Notes: generated by a model not told the origin, from the letters alone. Counted from the first letter of the stretch, positions 8,183 through 16,969 are shown. The stretch: DNA of 64,000 nt from Enterobacter huaxiensis (GCF_003594935.2 NZ_CP043342.1:3906001-3970000), one strand, 5' to 3'. Translations and numbers: made by a program.

Positions 8183-9622
8183 TTATTGCATCAGCAGGTA
8201 GATGGAGGAGTCTCCACGCTGAATATTCAGCGCCAGCACGGAAGGTTTGCTGTCGAGAATTTTGCGCAGTTCAGCGATGTTTTTCACCGGCTGCTGGTTA
8301 GCGCCCATGATCACGTCACCTTTTTTCAGGCCGATACGCGCAGCCGGTGAGTTCGCTTTCACGTTGTTCACCACCACGCCTTTATCTTCACCCTTATTGC
8401 TCATCTCGGCACCTTCGATACCGCTGAAGATGGTGCTGGAATCAACCTGATTCTGGCTGCTCTGCTGCAGTTCCAGGCTCACGTTAACCGGCTTACCGTC
8501 ACGCAGCAGGCCAAGGGTCACTTTGCTGCCAATCGGCATTGAGCCCACTTCGGCACGCAGCGCGGCAAAGCTGCTGATCGGCTTCCCGTTCAGGGAGGTG
8601 ATCACGTCACCCGCTTTAATGCCCGCTTTCGCCGCGGAGGAGTTCGGCATTACCTGGCTGACGAACGCCCCGCGCTGGGCGTCAACTTTCATCGCTTTCG
8701 CCAGCTCGGAGTTCAGCTCGGTACCGAGGATACCCAGCTCACCGCGTTTCACCTGGCCATACTGCACCATTTGCGCGGTCAGGTTTTTCACCATATTGCT
8801 TGGAATAGCAAAGCCGATACCGATGTTGCCGCCGTCCGGCGCCAGGATCGCGGTATTGATACCAATCAGTTCACCGTTCAGGTTCACCAGCGCACCGCCG
8901 GAGTTACCGCGGTTGATCGCAGCGTCCGTCTGGATGAAGTTTTCGTAGTTTTCAGCATTCAGGCCGCTACGGCCCAGCGCAGAAACGATACCCGAGGTCA
9001 CGGTTTCACCCAGGCCGAACGGGTTACCGATCGCCACGGTGTAATCCCCGACGCGCAGCGCGTCAGAGTCGGCAAGCTTAATCGCCGTCAGGTTTTTCGG
9101 ATCCTGAATCTGAATCAGGGCGATGTCGGAGCGCGGGTCTTTACCCACCACTTTCGCATCAAACTTGCGGCCATCGCTCAGCTGTACCTTAATGGTGCTG
9201 GCATTATCGACAACGTGGTTGTTGGTCACCACGTAGCCTTTCGCTGCGTCAATGATGACGCCCGAGCCCAGCGCCATGAATTTTTGCTGCTGGCCGCCGC
9301 CGCCCTGGCTGTCATCCCCTGCACCGCCGCCCTGACAGAACGGAGAGCTCTGGAATGGCGAACCGTCCTGGCAGAACGGCGAGTTGTCGCCAAAGAACTG
9401 CTGGAAGTTACGCGGCATACGCGGCGTATTGACGGTCGTGCTGCCCTCAACGTTGATACTCACCACCGATGGCATCACTTTTTCGAGCATCGGTGCCAGG
9501 CTTGGCATCTGCTGCGCGGTTGCTGCCGACGACGCGGTCTCGGCTGCAGTCGCAGCCACAGGAGACAGCGCTAAACCTAAACTCAGAGCCAGTGCACTCA
9601 TTGCTAATGTGGTTTTTTTCAT
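8183..9622 (-). CDS. degP: Periplasmic serine protease / chaperone DegP
   Basis: DegP degrades or refolds damaged proteins in the periplasm. The protein is 479 residues with a 26-residue signal peptide ending SPVAATA. The catalytic triad is visible as His in VTNNHVV, Asp in PRSDIALI and Ser in GNSGGAL. Two PDZ domains follow (around GAFVSQVMPNSSAAKAGI and GVVVNNVKANSPAARIGL). The LA loop carries the usual Cys pair within SPFCQDGSPFQSSPFCQGG and is a few residues longer than in E. coli because of a Gly/Gln-rich stretch. The ATG at 9622 is preferred over an upstream in-frame TTG. A sigma-E-type promoter and a Cpx-like box lie upstream. Confidence 0.97.
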   Translation of the reverse strand: MKKTTLAMSALALSLGLALSPVAATAAETASSAATAQQMPSLAPMLEKVMPSVVSINVEGSTTVNTPRMPRNFQQFFGDNSPFCQDGSPFQSSPFCQGGGAGDDSQGGGGQQQKFMALGSGVIIDAAKGYVVTNNHVVDNASTIKVQLSDGRKFDAKVVGKDPRSDIALIQIQDPKNLTAIKLADSDALRVGDYTVAIGNPFGLGETVTSGIVSALGRSGLNAENYENFIQTDAAINRGNSGGALVNLNGELIGINTAILAPDGGNIGIGFAIPSNMVKNLTAQMVQYGQVKRGELGILGTELNSELAKAMKVDAQRGAFVSQVMPNSSAAKAGIKAGDVITSLNGKPISSFAALRAEVGSMPIGSKVTLGLLRDGKPVNVSLELQQSSQNQVDSSTIFSGIEGAEMSNKGEDKGVVVNNVKANSPAARIGLKKGDVIMGANQQPVKNIAELRKILDSKPSVLALNIQRGDSSIYLLMQ

Positions 9623-9668
9623 GTTTCTCAATCTCGATTTACCAGATAACGCAAAATTGCTGTGTAAC

Positions 9669-9697
9669 TCAGATTCGTTTTATACCGCTTAGTTCCG
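9669..9697 (-). promoter_or_regulatory. Sigma-E type promoter of degP
   Basis: On the minus strand, GGAACT (-35) and TCTGA (-10) are spaced as in sigma-E promoters. The intervening TATAAAACGAA matches what I remember of the E. coli degP promoter. Confidence 0.7.
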
Positions 9698-9721
9698 GGA
9701 TTAAGTTTATGGAAAAAGTAA

Positions 9722-9742
9722 AAATTTATTGGTCGTCTTTAC
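9722..9742 (-). promoter_or_regulatory. Putative CpxR-binding region upstream of degP
   Basis: On the minus strand, GTAAAGACGACCAATAAA resembles the tandem GTAAA boxes of CpxR and sits where the E. coli degP Cpx site lies. The second half-site is degenerate. Confidence 0.45.
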
Positions 9743-9754
9743 AAAACTCCGGAA

Positions 9755-11269
9755 TTATTCAACGGCCATGAGCTTTCGGTATTCGTCCCAGGCATACAAA
9801 TCCGTCATACCGCTGATATAGTCCTGGATAAGACGACAGCGATAATAATATTCCAGTACCGGCCATTCGGCAGACCGTCTGTCCAGTTTACCGATCGCTT
9901 CGACATACGCCAGGCGATGGCGTGTCGACAATTTCTGATAAAGCCGGGATTCTATCGGCAGTCGCCGCACGCGCTCGTTCTCCACCAGCTCGCTAAACTC
10001 CTCGACGGATAATTGCAGCAGAGGAGCATAAATGTCCAGTAACCCGCTGATTACCCGATATCCCTGTAATTCTAACTGCTCAACGTCCGGATGGCTAAAC
10101 ACGTGCCGCATTGCGACGTGTTTATAGAGTTCAAGAAGCTGGCTAAAGCTGCTGTCGTCTTCCAGCAGCGCGTGATTAAATTCTCCGCTGAAAACCAGCG
10201 GTAAATTATCAATAAAACGCGAGGCCGCATATGGCACCAGTTTATTTAATGTGTTGACCCGTAAATACATAAAGAACTGATCTTCAGTGCTGCGGCTTAA
10301 TGAATTGGATCGAGATTTTTCCCAGGCATTTTCGACAACCTGAGCAAACAACGACCCTTTTTCATGCGGGCCCCAGGCATCATAAAGATGCTGATAAAGT
10401 TCCTCGACGCTGAATATTCTTTTCTCAACGGCGTCTTCCAGATCAGCAACGCAATAGGAAATGTCGTCGGCGGCTTCCATAATCCAGGTTAAGGGAAAGC
10501 GACCGTGCGGTGCCAGGGAGAGTTCTTTGCGTAGCCGGTCAATATAGGCTTCTTCTGAGAGGTAATAGCCCGGTTTTTTCATCAAATAGCTGTGTGATGC
10601 GGGCGTTTCCCCCATCCACCAGGCGGGTCGCGTATATTTAAGAATGCAGCCCACCTGCGCCCACGTCAGGTTCATTCGCATCAGGGAATGCACCAGGCGG
10701 ATCCCCTGGGCGTTGCCTTCAAAATGGCAGAGATCCTGACGCACCTTGCGGCGCAGATCGTTTACTCCTTCCTCCCCTTCCCGCAGGCGTAAATCCCGCA
10801 CCACGCAGCGGTCATCGCTGAGCGGCTGGCTTTTGGCATCCAGCGGGAAAAGTCGCTGCCTGAACCAGTCGTTAATCGCGGCTTCACCGAAATGACCAAA
10901 GGGCGGATTGCCGATATCGTGCATCAGACAGGCCATCTCAACGATGCTTTCGAACGGCCCGGTCAGTTCGTCCAGACCGTAGGTTTCCAGCAGCCGCTGC
11001 TCTTTGAGGCGGCTCAAAATCTCTTTAGCAATATAACGGCCGACCTGCTGAACTTCCATTGAATGGGTTAAACGCGTGCGCACCGCAGCATTACGCTCCA
11101 GCGGAAACACCTGGGTCTTTTGCTGTAGCCGACGAATGGCCGGCGAGTTTATGATTCGCCCGCGATCGCTCTCAAAAATACGCAGGATCTCATGTTCATT
11201 TTTTTCGCCTTGAGGCGAACGGAAACGTCGGTGCCAGTTAATTTTGGTGCGAAAATCGATTGGTGCCAT
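9755..11269 (-). CDS. dgt: Deoxyguanosinetriphosphate triphosphohydrolase
   Basis: Dgt hydrolyses dGTP to deoxyguanosine and tripolyphosphate. The 504-residue protein is about the same length as the E. coli enzyme (505). HD-domain metal ligands are visible in RLTHSMEVQQVGRYIAKEI and in MHDIGNPPFGHFGEAAI. The N-terminus MAPIDFRTKINWHRR supports the chosen ATG. It is divergent from mtn, with 82 bases between them, and upstream of degP on the same strand. The minus-strand promoter and Cpx elements of degP lie in the gap after its stop. Confidence 0.96.
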   Translation of the reverse strand: MAPIDFRTKINWHRRFRSPQGEKNEHEILRIFESDRGRIINSPAIRRLQQKTQVFPLERNAAVRTRLTHSMEVQQVGRYIAKEILSRLKEQRLLETYGLDELTGPFESIVEMACLMHDIGNPPFGHFGEAAINDWFRQRLFPLDAKSQPLSDDRCVVRDLRLREGEEGVNDLRRKVRQDLCHFEGNAQGIRLVHSLMRMNLTWAQVGCILKYTRPAWWMGETPASHSYLMKKPGYYLSEEAYIDRLRKELSLAPHGRFPLTWIMEAADDISYCVADLEDAVEKRIFSVEELYQHLYDAWGPHEKGSLFAQVVENAWEKSRSNSLSRSTEDQFFMYLRVNTLNKLVPYAASRFIDNLPLVFSGEFNHALLEDDSSFSQLLELYKHVAMRHVFSHPDVEQLELQGYRVISGLLDIYAPLLQLSVEEFSELVENERVRRLPIESRLYQKLSTRHRLAYVEAIGKLDRRSAEWPVLEYYYRCRLIQDYISGMTDLYAWDEYRKLMAVE

Positions 11270-11351
11270 GTGCTCCCCCGCGTGAGAATGCGTTTCCCCT
11301 TAACCGCATGATAGACTATGCATCTTAACAAGGCACATCGCGAGTAAATCT

Positions 11352-12050
11352 ATGAAAATCGGCATTATTGGTGCAATGGAAGAAGAAGTTACGCTGCTGC
11401 GTGACAAAATTGAGAACCGTCAGACCCTGTCACTGGGTGGCTGCGAGATCTATACCGGCCAGCTGAACGGTGTCGACGTTGCTCTGCTGAAATCAGGCAT
11501 CGGTAAAGTGGCGGCTGCACTGGGCGCAACCCTGTTGCTCGAACGCTGCAAGCCAGACGTGATCATCAACACCGGTTCTGCGGGTGGCCTGGCGCCGACG
11601 CTGAAAGTGGGTGATATCGTCGTTTCCGATGAAGCACGTTACCACGACGCAGACGTGACCGCGTTTGGCTATGAATACGGTCAGCTTCCGGGCTGCCCGG
11701 CAGGGTTTAAAGCAGACGATAAGCTCGTTGCGGCAGCAGAAACCTGCATCGCTGAGTTAAACCTGAATGCGGTGCGCGGCCTGATTGTCAGCGGTGATGC
11801 CTTTATCAACGGCTCCGTTGGCCTGGCGAAAATCCGTCACAACTTCCCGCAGGCGGTTGCCGTTGAGATGGAAGCGACCGCGATTGCTCATGTTTGCCAC
11901 AACTTCCAGGTTCCGTTCGTGGTGGTTCGCGCCATCTCCGACGTGGCTGACCAGCAGTCCCACCTGAGCTTTGACGAGTTCCTGGCCGTCGCGGCCAAGC
12001 AGTCTACCGTGATGGTAGAAAGCCTGGTGCAGAAACTGGCGCGTGGCTAA
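11352..12050 (+). CDS. mtn: 5'-methylthioadenosine/S-adenosylhomocysteine nucleosidase
   Basis: This enzyme cleaves methylthioadenosine, S-adenosylhomocysteine and 5'-deoxyadenosine, linking polyamine, methyl and autoinducer-2 metabolism. The protein is 232 residues. Catalytic Glu12 lies in GAMEEEV, and the acid Asp lies in RAISDVADQQSH near residue 197. The GSAGGL and VEMEATAIA motifs of the purine phosphorylase fold are present. The stop overlaps the btuF start by 8 bases, so the two are translationally linked. Confidence 0.97.
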   Translation: MKIGIIGAMEEEVTLLRDKIENRQTLSLGGCEIYTGQLNGVDVALLKSGIGKVAAALGATLLLERCKPDVIINTGSAGGLAPTLKVGDIVVSDEARYHDADVTAFGYEYGQLPGCPAGFKADDKLVAAAETCIAELNLNAVRGLIVSGDAFINGSVGLAKIRHNFPQAVAVEMEATAIAHVCHNFQVPFVVVRAISDVADQQSHLSFDEFLAVAAKQSTVMVESLVQKLARG

Positions 12051-12843
12051 ACCCATCCTGAGGGCGCTTGCCGCCCTGCTTCTGCTCGCACCGGCATGGC
12101 TTTTTGCCGTGCCGCGTGTGATTACCCTCTCCCCCGCCAACACCGAGCTGGCCTTTGCCGCCGGGATCACGCCCGTTGGCGTTAGCAGCTTTTCAGACTA
12201 CCCGCCGCAGGCCGCGGGCATTGAACAGGTGTCGACATGGCAAGGGATGAACCTTGAGCGCATCGTGGCGCTTAAGCCCGACCTCGTGCTGGCCTGGCGC
12301 GGTGGAAACGCGGAGCGGCAGGTTAACCAGCTCAGCTCGCTGGGCATCAAGGTAATGTGGGTAGATGCGGTGAGTATTGAGCAAGTCGCTCACGCGCTGC
12401 GCGCGCTCGCCCCCTATAGCCCGACGCCGGAAAAAGCCGAACAGGCAGCGCTGCAGATGCTCAGTGACGCTGCCGCCCTGAAAACGCGGTACGACACCCC
12501 CACAAAAAAGCGCGTATTCCTGCAGTTTGGCAGCCAGCCGCTGTTTACCACCGGGCAGGGCTCTATTCAAAACCAGGTCCTGGAGATCTGCGGGGGCGAG
12601 AATATCTTCGCCGCCAGCCGGGTCCCGTGGCCGCAGGTTAGTCGGGAACAGGTTCTGGCCCGCCAGCCGCAGGCTATCGTGGTGGTCGGAAGTGCGAGCG
12701 AGATTCCTAAAGTTGAACAATTCTGGCAAAGCCAGCTAAAAATACCGGTAATACCCCTTAACAGCGACTGGTTTGAACGCGCCAGCCCGCGTATTATCCT
12801 CGCCGCTAAACAGCTCTGTGCCGCACTGGCAGAGAGTCACTAA
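12043..12843 (+). CDS. btuF: Vitamin B12 ABC transporter, periplasmic binding protein
   Basis: BtuF delivers cobalamin to the BtuCD transporter in the inner membrane. The 266-residue protein has a signal peptide ending near LFAVPRV, followed by ITLSPANTELAFAAGITPVGVSS, typical of the helical-backbone class III binding proteins. The residues WQGMNLERIVALKPDLVLAW and the C-terminal SDWFERASPRIILAAKQLC match the E. coli protein. It overlaps mtn by 8 bases. btuC and btuD are not in the window, as in E. coli. Confidence 0.95.
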   Translation: MAKPILRALAALLLLAPAWLFAVPRVITLSPANTELAFAAGITPVGVSSFSDYPPQAAGIEQVSTWQGMNLERIVALKPDLVLAWRGGNAERQVNQLSSLGIKVMWVDAVSIEQVAHALRALAPYSPTPEKAEQAALQMLSDAAALKTRYDTPTKKRVFLQFGSQPLFTTGQGSIQNQVLEICGGENIFAASRVPWPQVSREQVLARQPQAIVVVGSASEIPKVEQFWQSQLKIPVIPLNSDWFERASPRIILAAKQLCAALAESH

Positions 12844-12874
12844 CAGTTACCTACCCCCTTTCGAGGATTTAACG

Positions 12875-13492
12875 ATGCTCGTTTATTGGCTGGATATTCT
12901 TGGCACAGCCGTTTTTGCTATCTCCGGCGTTTTGCTCGCCGGAAAACTGCGCATGGATCCGTTTGGCGTGCTGGTGCTTGGCGTTGTGACGGCGGTGGGC
13001 GGCGGAACGATCCGCGATATGGCGCTGGCGCATGGTCCGGTATTTTGGGTTAAAGATCCGACGGATCTGGTGGTGGCGATGGTCACCTGCCTGTTAACGA
13101 TTGTCCTGGTTCGACAGCCTCGCAGATTGCCGAAATGGATACTGCCGGTCCTGGACGCCGTGGGTCTGGCGGTGTTTGTCGGCATTGGGGTGAATAAAGC
13201 CTTTAACGCGGGAACGGGCCCCATGGTCGCGATCTGCATGGGCGTGCTAACCGGCGTCGGCGGCGGGATTATCCGTGACATTCTGGCGCGCGAGGTGCCC
13301 ATGATCCTGCGCACCGAAATCTACGCCACGGCCTGTATCGTTGGCGGCATTGTCCACGCCACGGCTTATTACACCTTTGCGGTTCCGCTGGAGAATGCCG
13401 CGATGCTGGGAATGGTCGTCACGCTGGGGATACGTTTAGCGGCGATACGCTGGCACCTGAAGCTGCCGACGTTTGCGCTGGATGACAGGTAA
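12875..13492 (+). CDS. yadS: TRIC-type cation channel family protein YadS
   Basis: A 205-residue inner-membrane protein with about seven hydrophobic segments and an internal duplication. The repeats GVVTAVGGGTIRD and GVLTGVGGGIIRD mark the two UPF0126 halves, a bacterial homologue of trimeric intracellular cation channels. The frame is open back to 12773 inside btuF. The ATG at 12875 has a CGAGGA ribosome-binding sequence and matches the E. coli N-terminus MLVYWLDI. It is probably co-transcribed with mtn-btuF. Its physiological role is not established. Confidence 0.93.
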   Translation: MLVYWLDILGTAVFAISGVLLAGKLRMDPFGVLVLGVVTAVGGGTIRDMALAHGPVFWVKDPTDLVVAMVTCLLTIVLVRQPRRLPKWILPVLDAVGLAVFVGIGVNKAFNAGTGPMVAICMGVLTGVGGGIIRDILAREVPMILRTEIYATACIVGGIVHATAYYTFAVPLENAAMLGMVVTLGIRLAAIRWHLKLPTFALDDR

Positions 13493-13496
13493 ACGC

Positions 13497-13525
13497 AAAA
13501 CGGTAACCGCAAGGTTACCGTTTTT
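13497..13525 (+). terminator. Terminator of mtn-btuF-yadS
   Basis: Perfect stem CGGTAACC / GGTTACCG with a GCAA tetraloop, preceded by AAAA and followed by TTTTT. Confidence 0.9.
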
Positions 13526-13533
13526 AGTCTTTT

Positions 13534-13581
13534 CTCCCTCTCCCTGTGGGAGAGGGCCGGGATGAGGGCATCAGCCCGCAC
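13534..13581 (+). repeat. Intergenic palindromic repeat, copy 2
   Basis: A full-length member of the repeat family, lying between the yadS terminator and the convergent erpA stop. It has the arm palindrome CCCTCTCCCTGTGGGAGAGG and a GAGGGCATCAGCCCGCAC tail. Confidence 0.85.
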
Positions 13582-13584
13582 CTC

Positions 13585-13932
13585 TTAAATACTGAACGAA
13601 GAGCCACACCCGCAGGTGCTTGTCGCGTTCGGGTTCGTCACCACAAAGCGCGAACCTTCCAGACCTTCGGTGTAATCAACCGCACCGCCCACCAGATATT
13701 GCAGGCTCATCGGGTCAACCACCAGCGCGACGCCCTGCTTCTCGATAGTCATATCACCATCGTTGATCTGGTCGTCAAAGGTAAAACCATACTGGAAGCC
13801 GCTGCAGCCACCACCGGTAATATATACACGCAGTTTCAGATCCGGATTGTCTTCGTCGGCAATCAGGACTTTCACTTTTTTGGCTGCTGCTTCGGTAAAT
13901 TCGAGCGGCACTGCTACTACGTCATCACTCAT
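13585..13932 (-). CDS. erpA: Iron-sulfur cluster insertion protein ErpA
   Basis: ErpA is an A-type carrier that delivers Fe-S clusters to target proteins, including the isoprenoid enzymes IspG/IspH. It is 115 residues, one longer than I recall for E. coli. The three conserved cysteines are visible in GGGCSGFQYG and in the C-terminal STCGCGSSFSI. It is transcribed away from yadS and downstream of clcA, with an 86-base gap that contains an inverted repeat. Confidence 0.97.
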   Translation of the reverse strand: MSDDVVAVPLEFTEAAAKKVKVLIADEDNPDLKLRVYITGGGCSGFQYGFTFDDQINDGDMTIEKQGVALVVDPMSLQYLVGGAVDYTEGLEGSRFVVTNPNATSTCGCGSSFSI

Positions 13933-13961
13933 TTTATGCTCCCATGAATACTGCTTACTGC

Positions 13962-13992
13962 AATTGGGTAAAAATCACCCAATTCTTTTTTT
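13962..13992 (+). terminator. Terminator-like hairpin on the plus strand upstream of erpA
   Basis: Perfect 8-bp inverted repeat AATTGGGT / ACCCAATT with a 7-base A-rich loop, followed by C and seven Ts on the plus strand. No plus-strand gene ends here, because yadS already has its own terminator. It faces antisense to erpA. Confidence 0.6.
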
Positions 13993-14018
13993 CATTATCT
14001 AATACCCTGGTAATTCAT

Positions 14019-15416
14019 TCAAGTATTCTGCGACGCGGCTTGGTCTGCATCCTGCTTCGCCAGGGTGCGGGCAAGAATGGTGGAGTATAGCGGTTTTCCA
14101 CCCAGGAATTGGGCTAATAGTGTCGCGCCAAGACAGGTAATGATCATTGGCAATATGAGCTGATAATTGTCGGTCATCTCCAGAACCAGTACAATCCCGG
14201 TCAGCGGCGCGCGCAGGGAGGCGGCCAGAAGCGCTCCCATTCCGGCAATGGCAAACGTACCGGCATCAAGGTGATACGTGGGAAAACCCGCCTCTGCGGC
14301 CATGCCAAAGGCCGTACCCAGTAAGGTACCGAGCGCCAGCATCGGCGCGAAGATCCCGCCCGGTGCGCCGGAAGAGAAGCAGAGCACCGTAGTGATCACG
14401 CGGGAAATAAACAGGAACAGCAGCAGGCCGACGCTGAAATTGCCCGCCGCCGCAATGGGGATCAACCCGAACCCACCGCCTGTCGCATTGGGCTCAATCA
14501 GGCCGATGATGCCGCACATCCCGCCCAGCAGGCCGCCCACCAGCACCCATCGGGTTGTATTACCGCCGTGAATACGCTGGAACATATCCTGAGCGCGCAG
14601 GATCAGCGTATTAAACAGCGGCCCGACAATGCCAAACACCATGCCGAGGATCAGATATAGCCACAGCGTATTCACCGGCGCATTAGTGAGTTTCCCCACT
14701 TCAATCACCGCCCCTTCGCCGTTGAAAATACGAAAAACGATGCTCGACATTATCACGCCGGTAAAAACCGCTTTAATGGAGATGAGGTTGTAACGAAACT
14801 GCGCGCGCATCTCCTCAATGATAAAGAGGATCCCCGCCAGCGGGGCGTTGAACGCTGCGGAAAGCCCCGCCGCCGCGCCGGTTGCAAGCAGCGTATGGCG
14901 CGCTTCGGCACTGCGCATGCGGAAAAGATCGCCCACCATGCGCCCTACGTTCCCGCCAAGCTGAACCGTTGGCCCCTCTCGCCCAAGCACCATCCCGGCG
15001 CCAAGGGTCCCCATGCCGCCGATAAACTTCACCGGGATCACCCGCCACCAGCGTACCGGACGCAGCTCTTCCAGCGCCCCTTCGATCTCCGGAATGCCAG
15101 AGCCCCCGGCTTCCGGAGCAAATTTACGTACCAGAAAATAGCCCACCATCGCTAAAAGCGCGGACAGGCCAAACGCCCACACCCAAACCCATCCTCCGCG
15201 CTCTGCAAACCCGGCGAGCGTGCCGAGGCGCCAGCCGATCACGGCATTGACCGCTTTTTCAAAGGCGACGCCGACCAGTCCAGCGAGGGTGCCGACCACG
15301 GCGGCAGCCAGCAGGATCGCCAGCGGCGTTTTATCGCGGTTGAGCAGCCGTCGAATGCTGATACGGTGTCGTGCCCGTGCTAACTGCTGTTCTTCAAATG
15401 AGGAGTTTGCTTTCAT
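14019..15416 (-). CDS. clcA: H+/Cl- exchange transporter ClcA
   Basis: ClcA exchanges two chloride ions for one proton across the inner membrane and supports extreme acid resistance. The protein is 465 residues with many membrane helices. Signature motifs are present in order: GSGIPEIEG, GREGPTVQLGG (gating glutamate), the inner proton glutamate in FIIEEM, GAPGGIFAPMLALG, and the chloride-coordinating tyrosine in KPLYSTIL. The N- and C-terminal tails differ from E. coli, but the core is the same. It is divergent from hemL. Confidence 0.95.
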   Translation of the reverse strand: MKANSSFEEQQLARARHRISIRRLLNRDKTPLAILLAAAVVGTLAGLVGVAFEKAVNAVIGWRLGTLAGFAERGGWVWVWAFGLSALLAMVGYFLVRKFAPEAGGSGIPEIEGALEELRPVRWWRVIPVKFIGGMGTLGAGMVLGREGPTVQLGGNVGRMVGDLFRMRSAEARHTLLATGAAAGLSAAFNAPLAGILFIIEEMRAQFRYNLISIKAVFTGVIMSSIVFRIFNGEGAVIEVGKLTNAPVNTLWLYLILGMVFGIVGPLFNTLILRAQDMFQRIHGGNTTRWVLVGGLLGGMCGIIGLIEPNATGGGFGLIPIAAAGNFSVGLLLFLFISRVITTVLCFSSGAPGGIFAPMLALGTLLGTAFGMAAEAGFPTYHLDAGTFAIAGMGALLAASLRAPLTGIVLVLEMTDNYQLILPMIITCLGATLLAQFLGGKPLYSTILARTLAKQDADQAASQNT

Positions 15417-15524
15417 TGTCTGTTCTTTTCGTCATACAAAACGCCGCAAGGATTTTACCAGAGACCGTCGCGTCGTCTGATGAAAAATCCTTAACAATTG
15501 TTTATGCATTAATGGGGCAAAAAT

Positions 15525-15553
15525 TTCATAACGTTCAGCGAATCACTTAGAAT
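15525..15553 (+). promoter_or_regulatory. Candidate sigma-70 promoter of hemL
   Basis: TTCATA and TAGAAT are separated by 17 bases. The -10 element ends 39 bases before the hemL ATG. Confidence 0.5.
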
Positions 15554-15592
15554 AGTGTGCTTAACCATTTTATACGAACCAGGAACGATGCC

Positions 15593-16873
15593 ATGAGCAA
15601 GTCTGAAAACCTCTACAGTGCAGCCCGCGAGCTTATTCCGGGTGGCGTGAACTCACCCGTCCGCGCGTTTACCGGCGTAGGCGGCACGCCGCTGTTTATT
15701 GAACGTGCTGACGGCGCATACCTGTTTGATGTCGACGGCAAAGCCTATATCGATTATGTCGGCTCCTGGGGTCCAATGGTGCTGGGTCATAACCACCCTG
15801 CCATTCGCAACGCGGTGATTGAAGCGGCTCAGCGCGGCCTGAGCTTCGGTGCGCCAACCGAGATGGAAGTTAAAATGGCGGAACTGGTCACCGAGCTGGT
15901 GCCGACAATGGACATGGTGCGCATGGTGAACTCCGGCACCGAAGCCACCATGAGCGCCATTCGCCTGGCGCGCGGCTTTACCGGCCGCGACAAGATTATC
16001 AAGTTCGAAGGCTGCTACCACGGCCACGCGGACTGCCTGCTGGTGAAAGCGGGTTCCGGCGCGCTGACGCTCGGCCAGCCGAACTCGCCGGGCGTACCGG
16101 CTGATTTCGCCAAACACACCCTCACCTGCACCTATAACGATCTCGACACCGTTCGCGCGGCGTTCGAGCAGTATCCGCAGGAGATTGCCTGCATCATCGT
16201 TGAGCCGGTCGCGGGTAACATGAACTGCATCCCACCGCAGCCTGAGTTCCTGCCGGGCCTGCGCGCCCTGTGCGATGAGTTCGGCGCGCTGCTGATCATC
16301 GACGAAGTGATGACCGGTTTCCGCGTGGCGCTGGCGGGGGCACAGTCTTACTACGGCGTTGAGCCGGACCTGACCTGCCTCGGCAAAATCATCGGCGGCG
16401 GCATGCCCGTCGGCGCATTCGGTGGCCGTAAAGACGTGATGGAAGCCCTGGCCCCGACCGGCCCGGTTTACCAGGCGGGAACGCTGTCCGGTAACCCCAT
16501 CGCGATGGCCGCCGGTTTCGCCTGTCTGACGGAAGTGGCGCAGCCGGGTATTCACGAAACCCTGACCGACCTGACCACGCAGCTGGCAAACGGCCTGCTG
16601 GAAGCGGCAGAAGAAGCGGGTATTCCGCTGGTGGTTAACCACGTTGGCGGGATGTTCGGGATCTTCTTTACCGATGCGAAAACCGTGACCTGCTATCAGG
16701 ACGTGGTGAAATGCGACGTGGAACGCTTCAAGCGCTTCTTCCACCTGATGCTGGAAGAGGGCGTGTATCTGGCACCGTCAGCGTTCGAAGCGGGCTTTAT
16801 GTCCGTGGCGCACGGTACAGAAGACATCAACAACACCATCGACGCGGCGCGTAAGGTATTCGCGAAGCTCTAA
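15593..16873 (+). CDS. hemL: Glutamate-1-semialdehyde 2,1-aminomutase
   Basis: HemL converts glutamate-1-semialdehyde to 5-aminolevulinate, the second committed step of heme synthesis. The protein is 426 residues, as in E. coli. The pyridoxal-phosphate lysine is residue 265 in LGKIIGGGMPVGAFGG. Other class III aminotransferase motifs include IIDEVMTGFRV and NSGTEATMSAIRLARG. The frame extends 12 codons upstream, but MSKSENLYSAARELIPGG is the family start. A REP element and a copy of the long repeat follow the stop. Confidence 0.97.
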   Translation: MSKSENLYSAARELIPGGVNSPVRAFTGVGGTPLFIERADGAYLFDVDGKAYIDYVGSWGPMVLGHNHPAIRNAVIEAAQRGLSFGAPTEMEVKMAELVTELVPTMDMVRMVNSGTEATMSAIRLARGFTGRDKIIKFEGCYHGHADCLLVKAGSGALTLGQPNSPGVPADFAKHTLTCTYNDLDTVRAAFEQYPQEIACIIVEPVAGNMNCIPPQPEFLPGLRALCDEFGALLIIDEVMTGFRVALAGAQSYYGVEPDLTCLGKIIGGGMPVGAFGGRKDVMEALAPTGPVYQAGTLSGNPIAMAAGFACLTEVAQPGIHETLTDLTTQLANGLLEAAEEAGIPLVVNHVGGMFGIFFTDAKTVTCYQDVVKCDVERFKRFFHLMLEEGVYLAPSAFEAGFMSVAHGTEDINNTIDAARKVFAKL

Positions 16874-16880
16874 GGGCATG

Positions 16881-16911
16881 GCCGGGTGGCGCTAACGCTT
16901 ACCCGGCCTAC
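16881..16911 (+). repeat. REP palindrome downstream of hemL
   Basis: GCCGGGTGGCGCTAACGC with its inverted arm ending ACCCGGCCTAC is a classic enterobacterial REP. It lies between convergent hemL and fhuB and next to the longer repeat. A second REP of the same type follows gcd. Confidence 0.8.
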
Positions 16912-16917
16912 GATGTT

Positions 16918-16964
16918 CTCCCTCTCCCCGTGAGAGAGGGCCGGGGTGAGAGCATCAGGCCGCA
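16918..16964 (+). repeat. Intergenic palindromic repeat, copy 3
   Basis: A full-length member of the repeat family, directly after the REP and ending 5 bases before the fhuB stop codon. Confidence 0.85.
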
Positions 16965-16969
16965 TCTGA

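Noticed and set aside
15653..16744. Open frame of 363 codons on the minus strand opposite hemL
   Set aside because: It is fully inside hemL, with shadow-type composition.
16881..16964. Repeats considered as a CRISPR array
   Set aside because: The repeats are single palindromic units at scattered gaps without regular spacers or cas genes.
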